Assembly (NCBI GenBank): GCA_021646415.1 | Contig: SOEU01000003.1 | Coordinates: forward strand, 124,001-188,000 | Direction: 5' to 3' | From: Candidatus Brocadia sp. | GTDB lineage: Bacteria > Planctomycetota > Brocadiia > Brocadiales > Brocadiaceae | DNA length: 64,000 nt | Shown: positions 17,458-26,628 of the stretch, in pieces | Numbering within the stretch: the stretch's first letter is position 1 | How the letters are laid out: every line of letters begins with the position of its first letter | Position numbers and translations under genes: made by a program | The notes under the pieces: model-generated | The model's input: the letters and a program-made list of their open reading frames with translations, nothing else | The model's database searches: none | Told to the model about the DNA's origin: nothing

Positions 17458-17589
17458 TCTGCATATAATTTTGGTAACTCAACTGGCAGCTTGTATCATG
17501 TTGCAGGTACTCACAACATGCTTGCGGGAGAGAAGAAGTTGTAGGTAGACGGACAATTGGTCGATACAGAGACACATCCGCGGGAAACA

Positions 17590-17700
17590 CGATCGTGCCG
17601 CTTTGAAGATCAGCCAGGCCGGGGAAAATTCTATTACTATAAACTGGAGGACGTAAATGATAACGGGGTGACCAGCCACGAGTGCTGTGTACCGGCATGA
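17590..17700 (+). pseudogene. Remnant of a surface-protein C-terminal domain
   Basis: One frame reads GKFYYYKLEDVNDNGVTSHE and ends at the TGA at about 17698. This matches the TYYYKLEDVDxNG motif common at the C-terminus of large secreted bacterial proteins. Upstream the frame is interrupted, and no start or ribosome site is present. It is probably the decayed end of a larger gene or of an older version of the SBBP gene. Confidence 0.45.
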
Positions 17701-17853
17701 ATGGCTTCTTAATGGTTAGTTTTTTGGGTTATCTGGAATACGATTGTGCATTTTAAAAATATTTGCATAATATGAGACTGTCTGTTATCATTTTCGATGT
17801 TTTAAAATATATTTTTATCAAAAATTAATTGATATTTTTGAGGTACAAATCAT

Positions 17854-19095
17854 ATGGCGAAAAAAGCCATGGAAAGTAAAAAAAGCTGTTCCTTTTGCGG
17901 AAGAAGCTACAGTGCGGTAAACCGGTTGATTCAAGGGGACGTCGATGTTTTCATTTGCAATGAATGCGTGGAGGCTTGCTACATGCTCCTGAAAAAGGAC
18001 CAAAAGCACGCCCAGGCCAAACCCATCGGGAAGATACCCACTCCAGCGCAGATAAAAAGCCAGTTAGATGAATATATCATAGGCCAGGAAAAGGCGAAGA
18101 AAACCCTTGCAGTTGCAGTTTACAATCATTATAAGCGTTTGATTACAAGATCCAGTAATGATGGGGTTGAGATAGAAAAGAGTAATATATTACTAATTGG
18201 ACCTACCGGTTCCGGAAAGACCCTCCTGGCGCGTACCCTTGCCAGAATCCTTGACGTTCCCTTTACCATTGCGGATGCGACTACCCTCACTGAGGCGGGC
18301 TACGTGGGAGAAGATGTGGAAAATGTGCTCCTGGGCTTGTTAAGAAATGCAGATTTTAACCTCCAGAAGGCGCAGCAGGGAATTATTTACATTGATGAAA
18401 TTGATAAGATCGCCAGAAAAAATCCTAATCCATCTATCACAAGGGATGTTTCTGGTGAAGGCGTCCAGCAGGCATTATTGAAGATGCTGGAAGGCACCAT
18501 ATCCAATATACCTCCCCAGGGCGGCAGGAAACACCCCGAACAACAGTATATTCAAATGGACACAAAGGATATCCTTTTCATTTGTGGCGGTACCTTTGCG
18601 GGAATAGAGGAAATTATCCGGAGGAGAATTGGAAAAACCAATATCGGGTTTGATACACAAAAAGAGAACAAGCCAGATGAATCTTTCGGTGAAATCCTGA
18701 GTAGAATAGAGGTCGAAGACATTATTGATTTCGGAATGATTGTGGAATTTGTAGGGCGACTCCCCATACTTGCTCCGTTAATGCCGCTAACACAGGAAGA
18801 CTTGATCAGGGTCATGACGGAACCAAAGAATGCACTGGTCAAGCAATATCAAAAATTCTTTGAGATGGAAGAGACCAGGTTAGAATTCTCTCCCGATGCA
18901 TTAGTAGCAATCAGCAAAAAGGCATTTGAAAGGAAAACAGGCGCACGAGCGTTAAGGTCTATATTTGAGAGTTTTATGTTAGATGCCATGTATCATTTGC
19001 CTTCCAATAAAGGCGACTCAACATTCCTCGTTACACCTGCCGTTGTAAGTGGTGAAATGCCGTTATTGGCACAAAAATACAGGAAAACTGCGTAA
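17854..19095 (+). CDS. clpX: ATP-dependent Clp protease ATP-binding subunit ClpX
   Basis: ClpX is an AAA+ unfoldase that feeds substrates to ClpP. The 413-residue protein has the N-terminal C4 zinc finger (CSFC...CNEC), Walker A GPTGSGKT, the pore loop GYVGEDVEN, Walker [11 protein letters not shown], and a KTNIGFDTQ segment carrying the IGF loop used for ClpP docking, so it should work with ClpP. No clpP lies beside it in this window. GAGG is found 10 bases before the ATG. A strong terminator follows the gene, so it appears to be monocistronic. Confidence 0.95.
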   Translation: MAKKAMESKKSCSFCGRSYSAVNRLIQGDVDVFICNECVEACYMLLKKDQKHAQAKPIGKIPTPAQIKSQLDEYIIGQEKAKKTLAVAVYNHYKRLITRSSNDGVEIEKSNILLIGPTGSGKTLLARTLARILDVPFTIADATTLTEAGYVGEDVENVLLGLLRNADFNLQKAQQGIIYIDEIDKIARKNPNPSITRDVSGEGVQQALLKMLEGTISNIPPQGGRKHPEQQYIQMDTKDILFICGGTFAGIEEIIRRRIGKTNIGFDTQKENKPDESFGEILSRIEVEDIIDFGMIVEFVGRLPILAPLMPLTQEDLIRVMTEPKNALVKQYQKFFEMEETRLEFSPDALVAISKKAFERKTGARALRSIFESFMLDAMYHLPSNKGDSTFLVTPAVVSGEMPLLAQKYRKTA

Positions 19096-19135
19096 TACGA
19101 TAAATAAGATTTGATTTCTTCAGCAGTTCTTAACA

Positions 19136-19172
19136 GGAAGGGGTGATTACAAACACACCCCTTCCCATTTTT
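19136..19172 (+). terminator. Intrinsic terminator of clpX
   Basis: GGAAGGGGTG (19136-19145) and CACCCCTTCC (19156-19165) form a perfect 10-base stem with a 10-base loop, followed by CATTTTT. Confidence 0.85.
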
Positions 19173-19327
19173 AACAAATATATCTGCACTGCCATTTCCG
19201 AATAGAGACACCGAAACACCCGTAATTCACACTCCTTTCCACCATTCATAAAATCAGAGACGCCGCCGCCCCCCTTTATCCGGGATCAATGTCGGTGCAA
19301 GGTATTCCCTATTCCGTTACGGAACCA

Positions 19328-20917
19328 TCATTTGCTCAGCAGCGCAAGCCTCCTGAGTTCTTTTGCGGCATCTTCTTTCCGGCCCAGTTTATCATACAAT
19401 TGTGCAAGATTTTTGTGGATGATGGGATGAAAGGGATTGATGTGATTAGCCTGCGATAAAATTTCTATGGCGGCGTCGTACTCGCCTTTCCGCTGGTAGA
19501 GTTCACCTAAAGAAATATATGTGGTAGTATATTCCGGATAATATTCCAGAGCCACCTTCAGGATTTCCTCTGCCTTTGCATATTGCGTGTCCATGATGTA
19601 GGACATTGCTAATTTATTCTGGATTTGCGGAGAAATGTGGCCCGCCTTCCTGAATGCCTTTTCGTATTCTATGATAGCCGCATTGTGCAGTCCCTCGTGG
19701 CGCAGGAGGTCACCAAGTATGGCATATTTTTTTGCATCCTTTACCTCTATTTCGGCAACACTTTCCATATCATCTACAATCGCTGATGATTCTTTGAGCT
19801 TTGTGGGAAGTATCTGAATGCCGTGAATCCTCCGGAATTTTTTCTGTTTCAGGTCCTGCAACCAATTCCTTTCAAAATCAACGAATGGAATGTCTGTTGC
19901 GGAAGATACCGCATCTTCTGTCGATTTCCCGTTTTTTATACCGTCCAGAATGGATACGAGCAAAGGATAACCGCCCTGGTTAAACAGGTAATCGATTACC
20001 GTAAAGACTTCAGCAAAGGCGAGGGCTGTGTCTTCTTTCTTTTTTAATTTTGCCAGGGAGGGGTGCATTTGCCCGAATGTAATAAAATAATCCTTTTCTA
20101 TTGCCTCGGCTACCAGACTCTCTAAAGAAACCGGAAGTTTTGGATGTGAGCTATCAAGCCAGCGTTTTTCTTCAAATTTTGCAATGCCTTCGTGGAGCCA
20201 GATGGGTACACGGTTGTAAGTCTTTTTCATGATTACATAGTGAACATACTCGTGAGTCAGGGTATCAAGCCACTGATATCCCCTCGGTAAGAGACGCGGA
20301 CTTGTAATGATTACACGATTAAATAAGCAGATCGCTACCGTACCAGAGGTTTCAATCTCATCTTTGGTAAGTGTTGAGATGGTACAAAAGCTTTCTGCAT
20401 CGGGGAATACTTCAACAAGGATAGGTTTTGCGGGAAAATAGTTGAGGTCATTCCCAATCGCGTCATAAGCCTTTTCAAGGGTATCTAAGGCATAATCGGC
20501 CAGTATCGCATCCTTCTCTTCCACATAGCGAAAAAGGAAGTGTTCGGTTTTGGCCTCTTTGAATTTACCCGCCGTTTGATAAATCTTATCTACAAAGTCA
20601 TAAAATTTTTGACCCTCTTGCGCGATGTCCGGTTCTTTTAGTGCCTCTTTTAAAAACGATAAGGATTCTTTATAATTTCCCTCATAGAAGCGTACTTCAC
20701 CAGCAAAAAAGCGTACATAGGGATTTTCCGGGGCAGTTAAAAGCAATTTGCCGGCGACGGCTGATGCCTCCTCAATTTGCCACGACTGTAAACATTCCTC
20801 TCCGTAAGTTATTTCGCCGATGACATCGAAAAATTTTTCTTCCTGGGCACTTGCCTTAAATCCAGGTAAAACGTGGATTGCAAATGCAACTATGAATATA
20901 ATAAAAGATTTTTTCAA
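19328..20917 (-). CDS. Exported peptidase-MA-like metalloprotease with TPR repeats
   Basis: The 529-residue protein has a signal peptide (ending KASAQ), an N-terminal TPR-like region, and a gluzincin-type peptidase domain with THEYVHYVI (HExxH) followed about 19 residues later by PIWLHEGIAKFEE, which supplies the second-zinc-ligand Glu. The C-terminal 130 residues form about three TPR units (NKLAMSYIMDTQYAKAEEIL, YISLGELYQRKGEYDAAIEIL, HKNLAQLYDKLGRKEDAAKEL). Peptidase-MA-like proteins of this build are common in planctomycetes, and their substrates are unknown. The protein probably acts in the periplasm. Confidence 0.8.
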   Translation of the reverse strand: MKKSFIIFIVAFAIHVLPGFKASAQEEKFFDVIGEITYGEECLQSWQIEEASAVAGKLLLTAPENPYVRFFAGEVRFYEGNYKESLSFLKEALKEPDIAQEGQKFYDFVDKIYQTAGKFKEAKTEHFLFRYVEEKDAILADYALDTLEKAYDAIGNDLNYFPAKPILVEVFPDAESFCTISTLTKDEIETSGTVAICLFNRVIITSPRLLPRGYQWLDTLTHEYVHYVIMKKTYNRVPIWLHEGIAKFEEKRWLDSSHPKLPVSLESLVAEAIEKDYFITFGQMHPSLAKLKKKEDTALAFAEVFTVIDYLFNQGGYPLLVSILDGIKNGKSTEDAVSSATDIPFVDFERNWLQDLKQKKFRRIHGIQILPTKLKESSAIVDDMESVAEIEVKDAKKYAILGDLLRHEGLHNAAIIEYEKAFRKAGHISPQIQNKLAMSYIMDTQYAKAEEILKVALEYYPEYTTTYISLGELYQRKGEYDAAIEILSQANHINPFHPIIHKNLAQLYDKLGRKEDAAKELRRLALLSK

Positions 20918-21153
20918 AAGTAATGCACCCTTTAAAAGCCAAAAATTAAATCAAACGTGTCGAAAAAGATACGCGGGACTATGCTTTAGCCTTGAGTACC
21001 TGCAAGTGAACGGGTAAACTTTAAATGTCGAAATATTTTTTGCGAGATACTGGCAAGGAAACCTCAAGCGTGTAAGAGACAAAAAGCTTAACCACAAAGT
21101 TCACGTTTGCATAAAAATTTTGCTAAAAATGTCAACGTATTTTTATTAAGTAC

Positions 21154-24100
21154 CTAATCCACCAATCTCTGATAGTAGTCCTTGTTCAAATCCTTATATT
21201 TCTCAGGCAGCCCTTCTTTTAGAGCGTTCAAAATGTCCTCCCTGAATTTCTTGGGTACCTTGTATGCCTCTTCGGAAGGTATTTCAACTTTTTCTGTGGA
21301 AGCGCCAAACTGGCCTTCGTCCATCCGGCCACGGAAAGGTCTTGGCATGGGCATGCCCTGACCCATCATCCCTTTCGCGATACGTTCCTTTGCCATTTCC
21401 ATGCCTTTTTTGGCTTCAGCGAGGCGGTACAACGATTCCCTCTCATCGATAACAGCGCCCTGTGCATCGTGTTTTTCCAGTTTCTCCCCGGCTCCTTCCA
21501 TGGATTTTGATGCCATATCAAGCTGGTTATCTGCGTTCTCATCCATAAATGGATTTTGCCGAGAAAGCCGGTCTGCCATCTCTTTGAGCTCATCCGCCTC
21601 TTTTTGCAGTTCTTTTTGCTTTTCGGCATATTGTTGTAAATCATCCTGGTCTTCCTGTGTCAAACTGGCAAGCTGCTGTTCTTCAAGTGTCTGGATCATA
21701 GACTCGAGGTCATTAATAATCTGCTGGTTTTGACGGGCGGCATCCTCAACTTTTTCTGGTACTTCACGGTCTTTCCTGGATACCTCCTCTTTTTTGGCGA
21801 GCCTTTTTTGCTCCAGGGTGTGTTGCATACGGCTATTCCACTGGTTTAAGTTATTTGACAATTCTCTCGCCAGGTTCAATGACTCTTTTACATCCCACCC
21901 GTTCAGCATCTCTTCCAGATGGGATAGCGTTTCTTCCGCCTGCGGCAGTTCCCGGGACATATTCAGAAAATCCCTTTGGAGGGGGTCTTTGTTGATTTCC
22001 CTGTTCAATGCCGCATTTTTCTTTGCTGTTTCCGCCACTTTATCAAATTCTTCCTGAGGCGGGATCATGCCTTCCTCACCGCCAAAAAATTCGCTAAACC
22101 GGCTTGACATCGTCTCTCTTTCTTCCGACATACGTTTTAATTCACGATTTACCTGCAAATATTCCTGTAACAATTCATTTTTCGCCAGGATTTCTTTCGC
22201 TTCGGTGACATCTGTTTTGATTGCCTCTAATCGTTCCCCCTGCTTTTCAAAAAATGATTTGAGGGTTTCTTTTGTTGATTCTGAGGTGCGCTTTTGAATA
22301 TCTCTCTTCAGTTTGTCAGTATTTTCAGTCAATTCTCTCTCTTTATTTTCCAGTTCTGATATTTTATCCAGTAATTGGTTCGTATCCTTAAACATGTCTG
22401 AATAGGATGAATCTGCAAGATTTTGTGCAGAGGATTGCATCTGATTCATCATTTCCTGGAGGGAAGCAAGCAGTTTCTGGGCGGCCTGCAGGGCTGCATT
22501 CAAATCCCCTTTGCTGAATGCCTCTTTCATGGCATCCAGTTCCTTCATAATATCATCCTGCTCGAGCTTTTTCAGGGCATCTGCATTTAAAAATTCATCC
22601 ATATGTTCCCCCTGTGCCATCTGCATAAGTTTTTCCACCATTTGCTGGATAGTTTCCTCGATGTGCTTGAGTTCAGAAAGCACCTTTTCATTGAGTTTAG
22701 CATCTTCTCCTTCCCGTAATTTATCAAGCAGTTTTTCGATATTGTTTTGGGATTGAATCAGGTTTTTCCCCGCATCGAGGACTTCTTCCAGCTTTTGCTT
22801 CTTTATTAAGTCGTTCAGAAAGAGGATAACACTTTCCACCTCAACCACCTCTTCGTCCTGGACTTTTTGTAACTCGTTCAACAACGGAATAGAAACAGTA
22901 TCTCCCGGTATGGTCAGTACAGACTGCCGAATGGCCATCCGTTTTTTATCTGTCACTTCGCGGAATTTGTTTTTCAGGTTTTCGAGGGAATAATACACGC
23001 TATAATTTGCCATAGTGTCATCTTGCATGCCTACCAAAATATCAGTAAAAAGGCCGACAATTCTTTCCACACGCTCCTGGATACCATCCTGTGTCATCAC
23101 TAAATAGTCTTTCGATGTGCACTTTTCGTCGTCAATCCTCTTTGTGAGGTCGTCAGACAACATATAGAGCGTTTCCTGCAAAAGCGCTTCTTGCAGTTGA
23201 ACCAATTCCTGATGCTTTTTTTTAGAACTGTATATCTCCAGATAATACGTCCTGGAGCTAGTGATCTTGGGGCCGGATATCGTATCATTATCCTTTACTT
23301 CTATGTGGTATGCAATTTTATCATCGGGCCGTAAACCCAATTCGCTCAATGACCATAAATACGCCCCGCTGTACTGAAGCTGTTTTTTGCTAAAGGTGCT
23401 AAGGATTCTGGCCTTTCTTTCGCTCTCTTGTTCAAATACAAGGGAAATTTCACCGATACCAAAGTCGTCTTTCGCCGTATACATAAGGTTGACCGAATCC
23501 TTTTCATTAACCGTAATATCTTTTGCCGGTACATTGATAAAGATTTCAGGAAATTGGTCAGCCTCCAGTTGAATTGTATGGGGTATCGCATCCTGAAAAA
23601 TCCCGCCCTGGGAGTCTGTGGTTTCAAAAATGTACGTCCCACTTTCGAGCAGCGAGAAAACGCCCTTTATCGTGTTACCGTTTTCTACAACAAAAGGTAT
23701 TTTGGTTGAATTGTTAAAAACGATCTCTGCGGATACCAGGGTTCTATCGCTGATTGCACTCATCTGTATTTCACTACCCTTTAATGCCCTGATATCACCG
23801 CTGGTATTGTACAGGGTCTTTGGTTGTAATCCTGAGTATAAAGGATACCGGTAACTTATCGTAATATCTCCGATGACAGGGCCGGGGTAAACAACCAGTT
23901 CCTTTTCACCAACAGCTTTTCCAGTCATTAAGTAGCTAAAAAGGGCTGGTATATTTTTGTGAAAGTATGAAGGTTTGGCTCCACAAACAATACCAAAAAT
24001 GAGCACGGAAGCAATCAGGATTGCAGAGCTTAATCGCAGGAATCTTTTATTCACTACCTGACTAATGTCTAACTGTCGAAGTCGATTGGCCGTATCGTCT

Positions 24101-24573
24101 ACCAGCATCGAGATCAATTGTTCTGAATATCCTACGGTCTTTTTGCCTGGTCTGGCAGCAGTCAGTTGTATTGAACTGATGAGGGAGTTATTTAAGGAGG
24201 GATATTTTTGCTCAATTAATAATGCAACTTTTTCCCTGTTCAATAAAGATAACAAAGGAACCAGCAACACCCTGAAAAAGACAACGCATAGTATGATAAG
24301 ACTGCTAATAGAGAAAATACCAAGACCAAACGGAAAACGTGAAAGGCCATAAATACTTGCAGCACCCACCATTAAGAGAAGCAGCGTTATGGATAATAAG
24401 AGCGCCATTCCTCCGTAAAACCGGTTTACAATAACATTCTTACAAACCGCCCGTAAAGATAACTTTATTATATCCCGGCTGTTTTGCGACCCGATATTCC
24501 TGAAGTTGAGAAGGATAAGAAAATCAATTAAATCCCTCACGGTTTGTATTGATTTAAAAAATAATCCCTTCAT
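21154..24573 (-). CDS. DUF4175-like membrane-anchored coiled-coil giant
   Basis: The protein has about 1,139 residues. Two or three membrane segments near the N-terminus (LLLSITLLLLMVGAASIYGL, LIILCVVFF) are followed by another at about residue 190. A beta-rich region comes next (PGPVIGDITISYRYPLYSGL and Ig-like strands), then some 600 residues of Glu/Lys/Gln-rich coiled coil. This order matches DUF4175-family proteins found in planctomycetes and other bacteria with unusual envelopes; their role is unknown. The start is uncertain: ATG codons exist at 24660, 24621 and 24573, none with a strong ribosome site. Confidence 0.65.
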   Translation of the reverse strand: MKGLFFKSIQTVRDLIDFLILLNFRNIGSQNSRDIIKLSLRAVCKNVIVNRFYGGMALLLSITLLLLMVGAASIYGLSRFPFGLGIFSISSLIILCVVFFRVLLVPLLSLLNREKVALLIEQKYPSLNNSLISSIQLTAARPGKKTVGYSEQLISMLVDDTANRLRQLDISQVVNKRFLRLSSAILIASVLIFGIVCGAKPSYFHKNIPALFSYLMTGKAVGEKELVVYPGPVIGDITISYRYPLYSGLQPKTLYNTSGDIRALKGSEIQMSAISDRTLVSAEIVFNNSTKIPFVVENGNTIKGVFSLLESGTYIFETTDSQGGIFQDAIPHTIQLEADQFPEIFINVPAKDITVNEKDSVNLMYTAKDDFGIGEISLVFEQESERKARILSTFSKKQLQYSGAYLWSLSELGLRPDDKIAYHIEVKDNDTISGPKITSSRTYYLEIYSSKKKHQELVQLQEALLQETLYMLSDDLTKRIDDEKCTSKDYLVMTQDGIQERVERIVGLFTDILVGMQDDTMANYSVYYSLENLKNKFREVTDKKRMAIRQSVLTIPGDTVSIPLLNELQKVQDEEVVEVESVILFLNDLIKKQKLEEVLDAGKNLIQSQNNIEKLLDKLREGEDAKLNEKVLSELKHIEETIQQMVEKLMQMAQGEHMDEFLNADALKKLEQDDIMKELDAMKEAFSKGDLNAALQAAQKLLASLQEMMNQMQSSAQNLADSSYSDMFKDTNQLLDKISELENKERELTENTDKLKRDIQKRTSESTKETLKSFFEKQGERLEAIKTDVTEAKEILAKNELLQEYLQVNRELKRMSEERETMSSRFSEFFGGEEGMIPPQEEFDKVAETAKKNAALNREINKDPLQRDFLNMSRELPQAEETLSHLEEMLNGWDVKESLNLARELSNNLNQWNSRMQHTLEQKRLAKKEEVSRKDREVPEKVEDAARQNQQIINDLESMIQTLEEQQLASLTQEDQDDLQQYAEKQKELQKEADELKEMADRLSRQNPFMDENADNQLDMASKSMEGAGEKLEKHDAQGAVIDERESLYRLAEAKKGMEMAKERIAKGMMGQGMPMPRPFRGRMDEGQFGASTEKVEIPSEEAYKVPKKFREDILNALKEGLPEKYKDLNKDYYQRLVD

Positions 24574-24764
24574 GAATTTGATTCCGCTCAAAGATATCGA
24601 TATTACGTAATCTCTTCTCATAATAAAATTAAGGTTATGTCTTGGGTACCCGTTTGTCAAACAAAATCTTATTTTAAGCTTTCTTGCTGCAATAAGTCAT
24701 TATTTTCATTCTTCAGCGGGATTCATAGAACCAATTTCAAGATTATCTTTGGAAGATACTACGC

Positions 24765-26435
24765 CTATTGTTTCCGTACGGTAACCTCACCGTCCTTTAC
24801 TGTCCAGCCGAGTTTTGCAACTGTCTCCCGATTGAGTTTCCCTGCCTTTGTTAGAATACCGTTGGATATGAGCAGATTCCTCATGGCATTGACCGTCAGC
24901 TCATCCGTTTTTTCATATGCCTTCTCAAAATCCCCGGAGGTCTTCATGTCTGCGGTGAAGTGAGTGTTTGGCTGTATGGGCTCATGCCCTTCAAACCCAG
25001 CCCTCTTTGCCGTAATGAAATAGTCGAACTCATAGGTGTTTGTCCCTCCCTTGAGCTCCCTCACTTCTATCTTTTCCTTTGTCACTCGAGCCGCCGCCAG
25101 ACCGAAGGTGTCCGCATACCTCGGGGTGAGCTGGACTGTGATGTCTTCATCCTTTCCCACGACGATCCGAAAGTGTTCAGGTGTCTCGATGGTTGCCATA
25201 CCGCTAACGAGCATTGCCTTGCCTCTGAGAAAGACCGCATGTTCGGGTCCCTCGAAAAGTGCGTAGACCACTTCTTTGGTTGGATCGGACGGATGGGGCT
25301 GCACAAAACTGCCCGACCCTTTCGTGAGATTGCCCGTGACGTTCACACTCCCGTTGAACGTCAGGCTATTTGCTGCAAAGTCGCCGTAGATCAGCGGGCT
25401 GGTCGTTGAAGAATTATCGATGTACAGCTTGTTTGAACCAGTCTCGTTGTAGCCTGCACGATAGCCAAGAAAGACATTGTAGCTCCCTGTGGTGTTGCTG
25501 TAACCGGCATAATTTCCGATGAAGCTGTTGTAGTACCCTGTGGTGTTGGCACGACCAGCCGAATTTCCGATGAAGGTGTTGTCGTGCCCTGTGCTGTTGG
25601 TGTAGCCGGCAAGATTTCCAAAGAAGTTGTTAGCGGACCCTGTGGTATTCTTGTAGCCGGTAACATATCCGAGGAAGCAGTTGTAGTTCCCTGTGGTGTT
25701 ATAGTAACCGGCATAATTTCCGATGAAGCTATTGTTGTGTCCTGTGGTGTTGCTGTAGCCGGCAACATATCCTACGAAGCTGTTGTTGAATCCTGTGGTG
25801 TTTCTGTAGCCGGCAGCGTAGCCGAGAAAGGTGTCGTTGTTGCCTGTGGTATTTTCAAAGCCGGCATAATTACCAAGGAAGCTGTTGAAATTCCCTGTAG
25901 TGTTTTTGTCACCTGCATTATAACCGATGAAACTGTTATTGTGTCCTGTGGTATTGTTGTATCCGGCAGCGGCTCCAAAGAAGTTGTTATTATATCCCGT
26001 GGTGTTACTCCAACCAGCCCAATTTCCGAGGAAGTTGTTGTTATACCCCGTAGTATTTTGCCCTCCGGCGATAAGCCCGATGAAGGTGTTGTCATGCCCT
26101 GTAGTATTGGCGGAACCGGCAGCATTCCCAAAGAAATTGTTGTTAGACCCTGTCGTGTTGCTTACGCCTGCATTCGAACCGAGAAAGCTGTTCCCTGACC
26201 CTTCGGTGTTATTTCGTCCGGCGCGATAGCCGATGAAGCTGTTGGCCCTCCCCGTACTGTTGCTAGCCCCGGCATCAAATCCGGCAAAAGTGGCTTCATC
26301 GTCATCACCAGCCGTGTTAGTGCCCGCATTTGTCCCGTAAAATGTGTTGCTATTCCCTTCAAATCCTGCGAATGCACTTCCGCCACGGATGAATACTGCA
26401 AGGATGAAAAAAGTAATGACGCTTAGTGTCTTCAT
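24765..26435 (-). CDS. YadA-head-like repeat adhesin
   Basis: The 556-residue protein has a signal peptide and about 20 tandem 16-residue repeats with the consensus NTTGxxNxFxGxxAGx. This pattern is typical of the left-handed beta-roll in heads of trimeric autotransporter adhesins and related bacterial and viral proteins. After the repeats come SNKLYIDNSSTTSPLIYGDF and a unique C-terminal domain of about 150 residues. No YadA-type outer-membrane anchor is visible, so secretion must differ from classical type Vc. The ATG at 26435 is chosen since AAGGAG lies 7 bases upstream and the signal peptide starts there. It is next to the c-di-GMP-controlled giants. Confidence 0.75.
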   Translation of the reverse strand: MKTLSVITFFILAVFIRGGSAFAGFEGNSNTFYGTNAGTNTAGDDDEATFAGFDAGASNSTGRANSFIGYRAGRNNTEGSGNSFLGSNAGVSNTTGSNNNFFGNAAGSANTTGHDNTFIGLIAGGQNTTGYNNNFLGNWAGWSNTTGYNNNFFGAAAGYNNTTGHNNSFIGYNAGDKNTTGNFNSFLGNYAGFENTTGNNDTFLGYAAGYRNTTGFNNSFVGYVAGYSNTTGHNNSFIGNYAGYYNTTGNYNCFLGYVTGYKNTTGSANNFFGNLAGYTNSTGHDNTFIGNSAGRANTTGYYNSFIGNYAGYSNTTGSYNVFLGYRAGYNETGSNKLYIDNSSTTSPLIYGDFAANSLTFNGSVNVTGNLTKGSGSFVQPHPSDPTKEVVYALFEGPEHAVFLRGKAMLVSGMATIETPEHFRIVVGKDEDITVQLTPRYADTFGLAAARVTKEKIEVRELKGGTNTYEFDYFITAKRAGFEGHEPIQPNTHFTADMKTSGDFEKAYEKTDELTVNAMRNLLISNGILTKAGKLNRETVAKLGWTVKDGEVTVRKQ

Positions 26436-26514
26436 CGCTTTTCTCCTTTCCCCGGCAAGGATTGTAGTTCCATGCCAGAATAATTGAATGGCTGTTTTAA
26501 AGCTTAGCAAGGAA

Positions 26515-26628
26515 TTTCAAACCGGTAGTTTCCCCTTTAGGGGATTAAGGGATGTGTAAGAGGTATGATTACACACCCCCGGACTATCTTTCTAGAGGGG
26601 AGCTTTAAAAGTTGCTGCCAAAGGCAGC
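26515..26628. repeat. Dispersed intergenic repeat, copy A, with terminator-like hairpin
   Basis: The block from TTTCAAACCGGTAGTTTCCCC to GCTTTAAAAGTTGCTGCC is closely similar to 49685-49862. Shared parts are AGTTTCCCCT, ATGATTRCACACACCC and CTTTAAAAGYTGCTGCCAAA. On the minus strand the end forms GCTGCC-TTT-GGCAGC directly behind the 1863-residue gene and may terminate that operon. Confidence 0.6.

Noticed and set aside
24960-26229. Long plus-strand frames opposite the repeat adhesin
   Set aside because: They are mirror frames of the 48-base repeats on the minus strand; their protein repeats simply follow the DNA repeat and have no ribosome site.
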